A stretch of DNA of 64,000 nucleotides from Geosiphon pyriformis (lineage: Eukaryota; Glomeromycota; Glomeromycetes; Archaeosporales; Geosiphonaceae). The notes below the pieces were generated by a model, which saw only the letters and a program-made list of their open reading frames with translations, ran no database searches and was not told where the DNA came from. The stretch lies in the NCBI GenBank assembly GCA_016748015.1, contig JAAOMT010000597.1, positions 386,351 through 450,350 of the forward strand. Direction: 5' to 3'. Each line of letters opens with the position of its first letter. Within the stretch, counting starts at the first letter, position 1. Position numbers and translations under genes: made by a program. Below, piece after piece: positions 32,440-43,752 of this stretch.

Positions 32440-33304
32440 TGTTACAGATGATTATTTGAGATCTCAAAGCAAATAACAAATCTGTAACTTGGTGCTTGAT
32501 TAGTATTCTGGTGTCGATATCTGAAGGTTTGGTTGATCTGAAAGTTTGTTGTAAAGTTCTTTGTATAATAAACAAAGATTTAATAGTTGTTTCAGTAGTC
32601 TCCCGGAATTGCAATTCTGTTAAATTTTTTTCTTAGTGTGGTGGCTGGTAATCTTCCTGGTAAGCTATCCTCAAATCTATGAGTGTTCTACCCTTGTTTC
32701 ATGGGTCTTTTACCAGTTCCTATGATGTTTGTATCTTAGTGCTTAATCCTGAATCAATTTAGTAAAACCAAAGAAATAACAAAAAGAAATAAAAGAAAAT
32801 AAAAGAAGATAAAAAAATAAACAAAAGCAATTGCAAATTAGTATTCCATCAATAGCCATGATCAAGAGCTATTGTTTTAGTGCAGTTAAGTATCAGTTAC
32901 TATCAACATAAAGTGTTGATAGTGGAGAGTAGATTGAAATAGTGAATAATTATTTATTAATATTTGTGGATGGAAGGTTGTTTAGATTAGATTTAAACTG
33001 AGAGGTTTTTAACTAAAGGATTCTGTCTTTTCTACCTCTAGCACTACTGCTATATATACATAATTGAGATTTCTCAATTTCTCAATTCTTTACACCAGAA
33101 ATCCTAGAATTCCTGAAATCTTGTAATTCCTTTTGAAAGGAATCCTGGAATTCTGGAATCCTGTAATTTCTTGTACAAGAATTCTGAAATTCCTGGAATC
33201 TTGCAATTCCTCTTAAGAGGAATTTTGGAATTCCATATTTACTATGACTACTTCTGATTGGCTAATTTATATGCTAATATACTCTCTATGTTTTATAAGT
33301 AACA
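32440..33304 (-). repeat. C1 3' LTR (865 bp)
   Basis: tgttacagatg...ataagtaaca. It contains about three copies of a palindromic unit (33065-33235), of which the 5' LTR keeps only one. This explains the 120-bp length difference. Confidence 0.92.
33065..33235. repeat. Tandem palindromic units in C1 3' LTR
   Basis: About three units of roughly 60 bp built on aattcct...aggaatt. One contains a perfect 20-bp palindrome, AATTCCTCTTAAGAGGAATT (33205-33224). It lies upstream of the LTR's TATATATAG on the minus strand. Confidence 0.8.
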
Positions 33305-33325
33305 TTATTCTCTCCTTTTTAATAT
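33305..33325 (-). promoter_or_regulatory. C1 polypurine tract
   Basis: The minus strand reads AAAAAGGAGAGAATAA against the 3' LTR, the expected plus-strand primer. Confidence 0.7.
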
Positions 33326-33660
33326 TGAGCTCCATTGATATCTTCCAAGTCTTCTAACTCTACTTCTCTGTCTTTGAGTATTTTTTGAACTTCTTTTTCA
33401 AGAATTACTTGAGTTATTTTGTTTTGTAATTCTTCAAATTGGATGTTGGTTATTTTTTCCATTTGATTAACTGTAATAAAGTCCATTTCTGAATTCAGTA
33501 AGATTTCTGGTCTGTCTTGAAATCTAGTATGTAGCCAATAAATAGCTCTTGCTTGTGTAGTTAAATTGTTTTTTTTCACAAATTGTTCTAGTTGTTGCAG
33601 TATAGCTGTATCAAATAATTATTTTGTTTTATCCGTGTATAAGTTCTGAATATTTAAGTA
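33319..33660 (-). pseudogene. C1 third ORF, C-terminal part
   Basis: 86 open codons (33319-33579) ending just before the polypurine tract. The product is Glu/Lys/Leu-rich and probably helical. The frame can be followed upstream to about 33650 before stops. It is in the same place as the third ORFs of A and B but too divergent for me to align. Function unknown. Confidence 0.45.
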
Positions 33661-34060
33661 TTATCCCAAGTGGAAATAACAAAAATTTCTTGGAAATTTG
33701 TGTATCCACTATTTTCATGTTTTTTTGGTCAACTTTTGATATGTGGTGACACTTGTTGATTTTTCTATTGCTAATTTTATTTTCAGAACTATTTTGTTGA
33801 TAGTGTTTTCTGTTTTCCTTTAACTTTTGTATTTGGGTATCTTTTTGGTATCTTGGTATCGAATGGTTTGTTGATTGATAGTAATTTCCATATTCTGTTG
33901 TTGAATTAATTGGAATAGTTGTTGTGCTAGTGAGTGAATATTGTCAGTAATTTCTATTTTTTTGAAGTCTTTTGTTACATTTACTATGTCTTTATATACT
34001 TTTTTTATTGTTCAATTTTATGTGTTTGGTTTAATAATTATAATTGGTTCTTAATCTCGT
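33661..34060 (-). other. C1 region between integrase and third ORF, heavily decayed
   Basis: No open segment longer than about 60 codons on the minus strand. It probably holds the N-terminal part of the third ORF. I see no promoter or RNA gene. Confidence 0.4.
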
Positions 34061-35470
34061 GGAATCTCATCTGGTTGAACTAGTATTCTTTGTATTTCCA
34101 CTTGTGGAATATTACTGGTAGATGGTAACACTATATGGTGATATGGTTTCAGTTGATCACCATGTGCTGTTTTGGCTAAAATTTTATTGTCCCATCTTAA
34201 TTTATAAGCTCTATTTCAAAAAATTTCTTCTATGTGAAATGGTCTGTCCCATTTGGGGTCAAATTTTTCACTCCATTGTTTTTCCACTTTAGTACAATGT
34301 AAAAGTACTTTGTTCTCAATCTTGAATTCTACTGGTTTATCTGGTAGTTGGTTATTATATCATTTTTTTTGCTTTTCTTGTGACTTTTGGATATTATCAG
34401 CTGCTTTTTGTCATCTGTTTTCTAGTGTTTCCATTAAGTCATATGTTCTTTTCAACAATGTTTCTTGAAAATTATCTTTTGTTATTGGCTTAGTTGGATA
34501 TGTATTAACCTCTATCTCAACTGATAATATTGCTGTTCTACTATATACTAATTTAAATAGTGTTGTTTGTATAGTGTCTTGCTTCATTGTTCAATAAGCA
34601 AATAATATTAATGGTATAAACAAATCCCATTCATCCTGGTTTTTTTGACTGATCTTGGTGATTGCTTTACACAATGTTTTATTAAATCTTTCAACTAACC
34701 TATTTGTTTGTGGATGGTATAGTGATGATAATAGTCTTTTTATCCCAAATCTTTGACTTAATTCTGTCAGTATTCTATTCATAAAGTGAGTTTTTTGATC
34801 TGATATTAGTTCTTTTGGACATCCATATTGACATATTAAATCTTGATAAACAAATTTGGCAACAAATTTTGCATCTGTTCTTTGAATGGTTTTTGCTTCT
34901 GGCCATTTTGTGAGATAATTCATGGCTACTACAATATATTTGTTGCTTCTACTGGTGATTGTTAATGGTTTGACTAAGTTAATCCCAATACGATCAAATG
35001 GTTGTTCCACTTTAATTGGTCTTAATAGTTCACTAGGTCTTGTTTTTCCTCTTCTTTGGCAAGCATTACAATTTTGAACATATTAGATGATATCTGAATA
35101 CATTGATGGCCAATAATATCTTTTTCTGATTATTTTTATGGTTGCTTCTTTATGAAAATATCCTGCTGTTGAATCTGAATGCATGTTGAATAATATTGTC
35201 TCTTTCTCTGGTTCTGTAATTACTTTGGTTGGTTGATCTGAATTTCTTTTATTCTTTTAGTAAAGTATATTTTGATGGTTGATAAAATATTTTGATTGTT
35301 GTTTTATGTTCTTTTGTTCCTTCTAAGATAATTTCTCCTTGAACAATTGGGTATTTATATAATGTTGTAGTTGTTGGTATTTTTGTATATTCATCTTTTG
35401 TTCTATTTTTGGGTTGAAATGTTTTCAGATTTGTCTTATTCACAACAAACCATTGGCATTTTCATTTTTT
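34061..35470 (-). pseudogene. C1 integrase
   Basis: The open part 34591-35010 has G-I-N-L-V (first catalytic Asp reads Asn, as in B1), L-I-S-D-Q-K and R-L-V-E-R-F-N (Glu kept). The N-terminal zinc region (about 35060-35200) has H-S-D-S-T-A-G-Y, where the second His reads Tyr, and C-N-A-C. The GPY/F region is at about 34180-34350. Open segment 35249-35443 belongs to the region before the zinc finger. Confidence 0.83.
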
Positions 35471-36210
35471 TTTCCTTTTTTGTAATGTACTGTATAATTA
35501 AATAGTGAAAGTTCTATTTTCTATCTGGTATGGCAGTCATCTCCAAATTCCTGCTTCTGGATTAAAGTCAATTCTTTGTAATTAGTGTATATATCAAATT
35601 TTTGACTCAAGTATTTTTTCCACTTGATAACAGCCCAATAGATAGCTAAGTGTTCCAATACTGGAGTTCCCTAGTTTTTTTCAACTGGACTTAAGCTTTT
35701 ACTGGCATAAGTTACTGGATGCTTTCTTTCATCTAGTTTTTTTTGCAATAGTACTGCTCTCAATGCTTGACTAGATGCATTGGTTGTTATTATGAATGGC
35801 TTGCTATAATCTGAATAGATCAATACTAGAGCTTAAATAAGCTTTCTTCTTAATGTATCAAATGCTTTTTGCTGAATTTCTGTTCATTCATATTTGGTGT
35901 TCTTTGTTTGGAATTGGTATAGTGGTTGAGCTATTTTGGAAAAGTTCTTAATAAAGTGGAATAATATTCCACGAATCCCAAGAATGCTTTTAATTCTGTA
36001 AGATTATTTGGTACTGAAAAGTTCTTGACAGTTTCAATCTTATCTGGATCTGTTTTGATTCCGTTTTTGCTCACAACATGTGCCAAAAACTTGAGTTCCA
36101 TTTTTCTAAAGAAACATTTGGTCGCATTTAGTTTTAGTCCAGCTCTTCTTAATCTCTCAAACACTTGTTGGAAATAATGTAGATGATTATTAAATGTTTT
36201 TGAAAACACA
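35471..36210 (-). pseudogene. C1 RT thumb and RNase H
   Basis: 92 open codons (35931-36209) hold the RT thumb (F-L-A-H-V-V-S, G-F-V-E-Y-Y). RNase H follows with several stops. The overall similarity to B1 5287-6006 is clear. Confidence 0.8.
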
Positions 36211-37256
36211 TTGGTGTTGTCTAAGTATATGACTACTGATTTCTATAGTAGCCCAGTATATACTATTTCCATTAGCCATTGGAATATTGTTGGTGTATTC
36301 ATCAAGTCAAATGGTATTACTTCAAATTCAAAGTTTCCTTCCCAAGTTGTAAAAGCCATTTTTTTTTTGTCTTTTGGTTTCATGGCTACTTGTCAGTAAC
36401 TGCTGTCTAAGTCTAAAGTTGAGAACCATTTCTTCCCTCCAAAAGCATCAAACAGCTTTTAAATTTTTAGAGTTGGGTAGCTATCATCTTTGGTTACTCT
36501 ATTCAATTTCTGGTAATCCACACAAAAGCAAATTTTTCCATTCTTTTTATGGACTAGTACCACTGGTAACGACCATGGACTCATTGATGATTGAATTAAT
36601 CCATTGTCAAGCATCCAATTGATTTCTTAACAAATAATCTCATGGCTGGCTAGTGGTACTCTGTATGCTCTTTGTTTGATTGACATTGTATCTCCAGTTT
36701 TAATCTGGTGTTGAATGATGTTAGTTTTGCCAAATTTATTTTTGCTGGCAAAGATGTCATTAAAGTTGTTGAGCAACATCTTGAGCTGCATACATTAAAG
36801 TGGATTCAAGTTTCTCATGTTCATCTGTTCCAATTGTTCTGGTTGAAGCAGATAACATTTTTCTTATTTATATATTGTTTGTAATGTAATGTCTACATAT
36901 CTGCACAGTTGTGGAAAGTCTGGAATGATGTTTGGGAGTTAGTCTTCAATTTCTATGGTCAAGTATCTAATGGTGGTTCCTGCCAGTATCTCGATGATAT
37001 CTCCTGTATTATTGTAAATGGGAATTTTGATGTGACTGTGATTCTTTGCTGGTATGTGTAAGTTGACCAAGCCAATTTCTCTTGATTCACAAAGTGTTGC
37101 TTTTGCCTCAAAAATCTGAACCTGATCCTTCACTTTTCTCTTTATAACTACTATGTACTGGTTATATGGTGAAATAGAAATTAGTTGATGGGTGGAAATA
37201 ATTTTTTCCTTGTCAATAATTTTTTCCTCTGCCATATTAACTGATACATTTATTTT
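36211..37256 (-). pseudogene. C1 reverse transcriptase and upstream linker
   Basis: RT blocks M-S-P-W-S-L-P-V-V-L-V (TGG kept where B1 has TGA, about 36570), C-F-C-V-D-Y-Q-K-L-N, S-T-L-D-L, and Y-L-D-N at the active site (about 36225). Stops include TAG at the G-Y-W-type Trp. The upstream open part 36939-37292 is the linker behind dUTPase motif 5. Confidence 0.83.
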
Positions 37257-38156
37257 ACCTGTTGATTTGAATTCTTGTATCTCTCTAGCCATAATCTTTA
37301 ACTCTTCCCTGTTTTCTACTAATACTAATTAAGCTATTTTCACCAGAGGCAGGAATATTGTCTGTGCTATTTTTTTGTTTGATTCTATGATATAGGTCTT
37401 TTCTGAATCATTTTGTAGCATTGCAATGATATTTCCTACATATCCTGCATCAATTATTCTTCCTCTGATATTAATTCCTCTTTTTACTAAACTACTTCTA
37501 GATACTAGTTGAACCATTGTTGTTGCTGGGATTTTTAATGCTATTTTGAGATCAATACATGTATGCAAGTGTGGTTCCAATTTGATGATGTTTTTCCTTG
37601 GATATCTCAGATCAAACCTGGCATTAGTATCATGTACACATTCTGGCATAATACCTTTATTATTATCATTAAACCATTTAATTTCTTGTTCCTTGGTAAG
37701 ATCAGAAAGTACAATATATGTTTCAGGGTTTGAATTGGAATTCGAATTGCTATATTTTCTATTGCTACATTGAGCAGAACTGGAACTATTGTTTTTATTG
37801 TCGTTGTTGTCAGAGTTTGAATCAGGATTGAAAGTTGATTCCACTTCTGATGTGCAGCTGCTAATTGGTTCCTCCTTTTCTGGAATTGTATAGATTATGC
37901 AGATTGGTAGATTGTAAATAAGATTACACTCATTACAATATTGAAAGTCACATAGTTTTGTATTTATTTCTTCCAACTGCTGCTTTTGTTCCTCTCTAGT
38001 GAGTGCTAATTCCTGGTAGTGTTCATAGAATTGTTTTGGATTCAGAAGGTTTATAACTGGTTCTGGATCCCAGTCAAGTTTTATGGGTTCTGGAGGGTTA
38101 TTTTTGATCATCTTTATTTCTTCTGGTGATGTTCTTTCAATTTTGGCAAGAGCCAT
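37257..38156 (-). pseudogene. dUTPase domain of C1 pol
   Basis: A 275-codon open part (37329-38156). Motif 1 A-R-F-D-L (179-183), motif 2 S-R-S-S-L (219-223), motif 3 R-I-I-D-A-G-Y-V-G (233-241) and motif 4 K-K-I-A-Q (261-265). Motif 5 appears as R-E-I-Q-E-F-K-S-T-G at 37257-37286, after a TAA: the Gly residues expected there read Glu or Lys, consistent with G-to-A decay. Before the fold come a C-x2-C pair (residues 74-77), a Ser/Asn-rich low-complexity linker (about 110-144) and a W-F-N-D-N-N-K-G string shared in form with B1. Confidence 0.9.
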
Positions 38157-38560
38157 TCGCCAAATTTTGTCATTGTCATGTGGACATCTATCTAAGCATT
38201 TGACTGCTTATTTCCAGGCAGCATCTATGGACATTTTTTTTCTAATCCAGTTGTTTATGAAAATTGTGTACTGACACAATTTGTTACACATTTCTCTTCA
38301 TCCAAGAATGTTGTTCTACATTCCTTTGTCTAAAAGAGTTTCTTCACTAGCCAAGCAGGATTTGTTATTCTATTTTTTTATTTGTTTTGGCCTTCCAAAA
38401 CGTTCTATGACACATAGGCAACAGTAGAACTTGGTTGTCATTTGGTATTCCTTATTATTGCCACAGCATATGCCTATTGACAACAATTTTTTGCCACAAT
38501 TGTTGTATATAAGCTTTGGCTGATAATAGTTTGGTTGTGGTGTTGTGTAAGTATATATAG
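38157..38560 (-). pseudogene. C1 Cys-rich domain
   Basis: Homologous in place and pattern to B1 7744-8430: a G-K-K-L-L-S-I-G-I-C string, C-C-L-C and further Cys pairs, interrupted by stops at probable Trp or Gln codons. It probably binds zinc. Confidence 0.6.
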
Positions 38561-39390
38561 GATGAGTTGAGTTTAGTAATGAATTTTCTTCTTTCTCTTT
38601 TCCTTTCCCTTTAATATTCTCTTTTTCTCATTCCTAGGTTGTTGATAATTTGTCCTGATCATTGTTGGTTCCCCAATTTTAATCATTATTCTATGTAGGT
38701 TTCTCTTTTTGCTTTCCCTTTTCTTGGTAATTCCATAAAAGCACTGGTGGTAATTTATTGTGCTTATTGTTGGCCCATGAAATTTGATATGCTTCCCAGG
38801 TAGGTTTTTTCTTTTCTTCTTCAAATTTGATCAGTGATGATGGCAAGGTGTTAGTTTTGAAGTGGCCACACATGGCTGGTACACATGTGTGTCAACCGTT
38901 CTGACTAAGTTGTAGTTCCTGCGTGATCTAGTCAAGTATGGTATTGGTTTTAGATGACCAGTCATTTCCTACTAATGTCTAATATTGTATTGCTTCTATT
39001 ACTAGGACTTTGATGGGAATAATGATGCTACTGATTTCAATAGGTAAGTTATCTATCTTACTGATCAGAGTTTTGGTCACTCCATCAGCTGTTATAATTC
39101 TGGTGCTGGCAGCTCAATCAACTTGGTAATCTAATTGGTCCATGAGTTGTCTTGTGATAATGCTGCTAGCTGATCCATTGTCTAGGATCAGTTTGATTGA
39201 ATGGTTATTAACTTTGGCATTAGTGTACATGACAGTGATGGGTTTTTTTTCAAGAGCAGTTCTACTAAACAATGACATGTTTGATGGTTCCTCGGGTTCA
39301 AATGGGAAGATAGCATTCAGTAATTTGTTTTTCATAATGATTGCTGGCAGGATATTGTTGATAAGTGGCTTTTGGTTGGCTTCTGGGTTG
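38561..39390 (-). pseudogene. C1 aspartic protease
   Basis: Active-site block L-I-L-D-N-G-S-A-S-S-I-I at about 39155-39190, within the open segment 39114-39335, followed after a TGA (probable Trp) by I-I-T-A-D-G. The C-terminal strands and a Lys-rich tail run to about 38570. Close in pattern to B1. Confidence 0.78.
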
Positions 39391-41637
39391 TCAGATGTAA
39401 TGTCTTCTGGGGTGACCAGAAGATTTAAATAGTTCTGAGAATTTGGATTTTGGGTGTACCCAGTGCTTGAATTCTGTTGTCAAAATCCTAATGGTTGTGT
39501 TAAGGAACTGAAGATCAGTTGATGGACTACCATTGATGATTTCCAGCTTTGTTGTGTCAGTCTTGGCCTTTGGATTCCATTTTGAGATAAGTTTTGTGGT
39601 GGTGTTGGAATTTGTTGAGACTGATAAATTACCTGAAACTGCGGTTGATAAATAGGTTGGGACTGTGGTTGATAAATGATGAGTGTTGCTAGCTGATAAA
39701 GTGGTTGTTAATAAATTTGCAGCTGTATCATAAGTATGTAATTTGGTTGATATATTGCTAAGTTTGATTAATAACTTAGAATTGGAAACCTGTGATCGGA
39801 GTTTTAATATTGATTTTTCAATCATTGATTTTTTATTTTTAACTGACAATTGATTCTCAAATATCTTTGTTTACCACAGTAATGGCAAATATGCATTTTC
39901 TGTTGCCACTGTTGATTGGTGGAGAATGATAGATACAACTGATTCTGGAAATGATTTGCATTTCCTTAATTATTGTATTATTGTGGAGGTTGATAAATTG
40001 CTTGGTTGTTAGCTAAGTATCTTTCTAATTTTTGGTTGATGGAATTACTGAATTGTTTTAACTTAGAATCCAATTCAAATGATCTGTTCATCACTAGATT
40101 GATGGCTTGAGTGTGGTTAGTTTTGAGTTCTGCTGTTTCAAAATTTCTGGCATTCATAACAGTGGCTTGAAAATTGGCCAGGTGTATTGGACATATGTAT
40201 TAGAGAATGCTACTGCACAGGCCTCAAATAAATTGATTTAAGATTTGTGGCACTGTAAAATAATCAGCCTGTATGGCCTGGATTTGGTGCAGATTTCTGT
40301 GGAAGCATTCTAAGTAAGTAGTGACTGCTTCATTTTCTCTTTGCTTAATGGTAGTAAAAGTGTTTGCCAATCGATTGATGCTATTATTATTACTAAAGTA
40401 TTGTAGAAATGCAAGCTTGAATGCATTGAAATTTTAGGGTTTGTTGGCTAAGCTTTGATATCATGAATTGGCAGTATTCTGAAGAAAATAAAAAATGGCT
40501 TGGAGGGCTTTCATGTCATTCTATTCATTTGTTATGATGGCTTTTTTAACATTGTTGAGTCATATTTGGGCATTGTTTTCTTCACCAGTAAATTTTTCAA
40601 GTTTTGCTATTAGAACATAGGCCATTGGATCCAAGTTCAGTTGTTGTTGTTGTGGTTGTTATAATAGCTGTTGGGGTTGTTGGAGCAGTGGTTGAATAAG
40701 TTGCTGAAGTGGCTACAGTGGAATTGGTTCCAGTATTGGTACAATTGATGGCTGATCGATGATAATTACTGAAGGTAAGTTTCTCTGATTAATTAACTTG
40801 GGGTTTAGATTATTTGGAGTTTGCTGGGTTTGAAAATTCAGAGTTCTGATTTCTGAATTTTTCAAGTTTAGATTTTCTGAGTTTGAAAGTTTGGGGTTTC
40901 AACTTCTGGGTTTTCAAGGATTGGGTTCTGATAAGTAAATTCTTGATCTTCAGATTTTTCTTCCTCTTCTTCCTGTTTTCCTTCTGATTCTGTTATTTTC
41001 CAAAGACTCGCAGTTTTGAAATTTGGTTGGAGTGGTGGAGATCAAAGTTCTGATGACATTGGTAATCATGACTTAAATCCTTCAAAATACGTGCTGTATG
41101 ATTCTAGAAAAATTTTTTTTTTTTGTTTATTCTGAAATGGGAATCGTCCAAATGTTGATGTCATGGTTGATGTGGATGTGCCTATTGCTGAGATGTTGAT
41201 GGCACTTCCTGATATATAGTGATATGATGGATTTGTTGGTAATTCTATTCTTGTTTTCTTCCAAGTTAGTAGCTGTATTTCTTTAGGCATTACTGCTGGT
41301 GTTTGTAATCTTCCTTTGCTTTTGTCTGTGTAAGTAATGGGAAATTGTTGTTGATGTATCTTTCAATAATTTGGTTGATTTCCTTAATGATTGGTGTGAA
41401 GCTGTGGTTTCTTGGTAAGCTGGTATGTTAAAATAATTCTGTATAAAAGTTTTCTTTTGCTGATTCGATGTTAACTGTTCCTCCTAAACAGTCTGTGATT
41501 TTATTGTTGACATAGAAGTTGAAAGCTGATTCTGCTGGGAAATGGTTATTGTTTAATCCTAATTGTTGGCTGTACTGTTGAAACAAGAATTTGGTAAATT
41601 TTAAATGGTTTGCTCCTATGTTTTCTGGTTTTGCCAC
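39391..41637 (-). pseudogene. C1 gag
   Basis: The start is at ATG 41635-41637, 43 bp inside the PBS, with 70 open codons (41428-41637). The middle is Gln/Pro/Thr-rich and broken. The capsid block (F-T-G-E-E-N, W-L-N-N-V, F-K-L-A-F-L) is at about 40380-40620. The zinc knuckle at about 39857-39900 reads C-H-Y-C-x4-Y-x4-C, where the His is Tyr (CAT to TAT). A Ser/Thr-rich linker (39391-39849) leads to protease. Confidence 0.8.
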
Positions 41638-41680
41638 TTTTGGATAATTGCTGTTGGTGCTGGTTCTCTATAGAATTATA

Positions 41681-41697
41681 CCTCACAGGGAGCACCA
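41681..41697 (-). promoter_or_regulatory. C1 primer-binding site
   Basis: TGGTGCTCCCTGTGAGG on the minus strand, two bases inside the 5' LTR. It shares 13 leading bases with the A2 PBS although the LTRs are unrelated. Confidence 0.82.
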
Positions 41698-41699
41698 AA

Positions 41700-42444
41700 T
41701 GTTACAAATAATTATTTGGAGTCTCAAAGCAAATAACAAATCCATAACTTGGTGCTTGATTGGTATTTTGGTGTTGATATCTGAAAGTTTGATTGATCTA
41801 AAGGTTTGTTGCAAAGTTTTTTGTATAATGAACAGAGATTTAATAGTTGTTTTAGTAGCCTTCTGGAATTACAATTCCATCAAATTTTTTTCTCAGTGTG
41901 GTGGCTGGTAATTTTCCTGGTAATCTATCCTCAAATCTATGAGTGTTCTACCCTTGTTTCATGGGTCTTTTACCAGTTCCTATGATGTTTGTATCTTAGC
42001 ACTTAATCCTGAATTAATTTAGTAAAACCAAAGAAATAACAAAAAGAAATAAAAGAAAATAAAAGAAAATAAAGAAATAAACACAAACAATTACAAATTA
42101 GTATCCCGTCAATAGTCATAATCAAGAGCTATTGTTCTAGTGCAGTTAAGTATCAGTTACTATCAAGATAAAGTATTGATAGTGGAGAGTAGATTGAGAT
42201 AGTAAATAATTATTTATTGATATTTGTAAATGAAAAGTTGTTTAGATTAGATCTAAACTGAGAAGTTTCTAACTAAAGAATTCTGTCTTTTCTACCTTTA
42301 GCACTACTGCTATATATAAATAATTGAAATTTCTGGAATCTTGCAATTTCTCTTGAGAGGAATCTTGGAATTCCATATTTATTACAGCTACTTCTGATTG
42401 GCTAATTTATATGTTAATATACTCCTTATGTTCTATGAGTAACA
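41700..42444 (-). repeat. C1 5' LTR (745 bp)
   Basis: tgttacaaata...atgagtaaca. It matches the 3' LTR closely except for the shorter palindromic array (one unit near 42335-42365). Confidence 0.92.
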
Positions 42445-43752
42445 ATATTCTTTATTATAACCAAGTTATAAGCTATTGCTTTAGTACTTGAGTGCATTTT
42501 TTCTTCTAGTTTGGTTCAAATTTTCTCAAACAGTCAGTCTGCTCTAGATGCTTGTAAATCAGAGTTGGGCTTGTTGTGTCCTGACTTCCAGAATTGGTAT
42601 TGAATTGAGCATCATCATATCATGAGTGTTATTTATAAAAAAAGTTTAAAGGTCAGTTGGCATAAAATTAAAGATTATTTGAATGTCTTGGACAATGAAT
42701 GTGCTAATACTTTTACAAAGACTGCTTGCTCCTCTAATTGGTATCTCTCTCATTGTATTGCTAAGTGTTATATTAAGGCTGGTGGTGACATTGTTTTTAC
42801 TAATTCTAGACATTTTGTTTGTGATGTATTTTGGTCTGTCTATTGGACATACTAGGAGATTGGTTCTGGTTCTCAAATTGTAGTGAACTTTTTGCATGCA
42901 GACATTGATTGGTTTAGATCATCTTTGGTGTAGTATTCTAATTCACATTTGGTTTCTGGCTTCACTAATAGAAGTACTGCTGATACTTATACTTATTTTA
43001 TGAAGACTTTGTATTACCAGCTTCTTGTTGCTGTTTGTAAGTGTTTGTATACTAAGAGTTATCCAAGTATAGTATGTTTGTTTTGTGACAATATTAAGGT
43101 CTCAGATCATGCTTTCTCCTATTCATTTGATTCTGATGTTCATGTTCAATTGCTGAACAACTATGCAGCTAAATGGAGAGTAATTTCTGGTCTGTTTTAC
43201 TTAGTTTTGTGTGTATCATAATGTTTAAGTTCCTGTTTTTCTAATGTTGCCATGTGTATGGCTTTGAACAAGAGTTTTATCTTCAATAATTAGTATTGGG
43301 AATCCTTTTTTATTTTTAAAGATTCTAAAATTGCAGATTGAACGGTTGTGAACTTTGTGTACAGATTTGGTCTTGCATTCAGAAAGAAGATTTGGTTGGC
43401 TCATATTAAACACCAGACATTTATGAAGAAAAATGGACTAATTTCACATGATGAGTCTGTTCCAGTTTCAGTGTCTGGGCTTTCTTCAATGTTTTTTGCT
43501 GGTGTAGTTAAATTGTTGGGTATTGCTAATGCTTTTAGTGTTAGTTTTGGTTTTCATAATTATTGTCAGTTTTTTTTAGGTTTAGATAATGTGATTTCAG
43601 TTCATATAGACACATAGTGTTGTTTTAATTAGCCTGAATGACTGGTCATGTGTAGAAAATGCATAATTTACACCTAGTTTAGATTACTTAGTTAATATAT
43701 TATATTAGATAGTGTTTAGAGCTTACTTATTAAATAATAATAATAAATAAAA
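42445..43752 (+). pseudogene. L2 ORF2 end: RNase H and CCHC-like finger, 3' UTR
   Basis: Resumes L2. It has the F-S-N-S-Q-S-A-L-D block of RNase H (about 42520-42550), then 42622-42855 (K-I-K-D-Y-L-N-V-L-D-N-E-C-A-N, matching L1), then 42949-43221 with C-L-F-C-D-N...D-H-A-F-S-Y, a C-x2-C...H...C-type finger whose last Cys is lost. An ORF tail at 43348-43617 is followed by a short UTR and the A-rich tail. Confidence 0.82.

Larger units (their letters stand above)
32440..42444 (-). mobile_element. Ty3/gypsy element C1 with dUTPase (family C)
   Basis: A 10-kb minus-strand element with LTRs, PBS and PPT, inserted in the RNase H of L2. The flanks GTGT (32436-32439) and ATAT (42445-42448) could be a 4-bp duplication after two G-to-A changes; this is uncertain. 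Order on the minus strand: gag, protease, Cys-rich region, dUTPase, RT, RNase H, integrase, short third ORF. Stops are frequent in every domain. Confidence 0.92.
31806..43752 (+). mobile_element. 5'-truncated LINE L2, split by C1
   Basis: A non-LTR element inserted into the A4 LTR. Flanks: the 11-bp duplication aataaaagatt. Its 5' end is truncated within ORF2, and its 3' end is an A-rich tail with (taa) repeats at about 43730-43752, both typical of target-primed insertion. Its own sequence is about 1.9 kb (31806-32439 plus 42445-43752); the rest is C1. It is a different subfamily from L1. Confidence 0.88.

Noticed and set aside
39142-39432. Plus-strand ORF of 96 codons opposite C1 protease/gag, and many similar antisense frames opposite B1.
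   Set aside because: They are shadows of the coding strand, with no recognisable motif, and their antisense partners carry clear domains.
42622-43617. Independent host genes on the plus strand.
   Set aside because: They align with L1 ORF2 C-terminal parts and are the tail of LINE L2.
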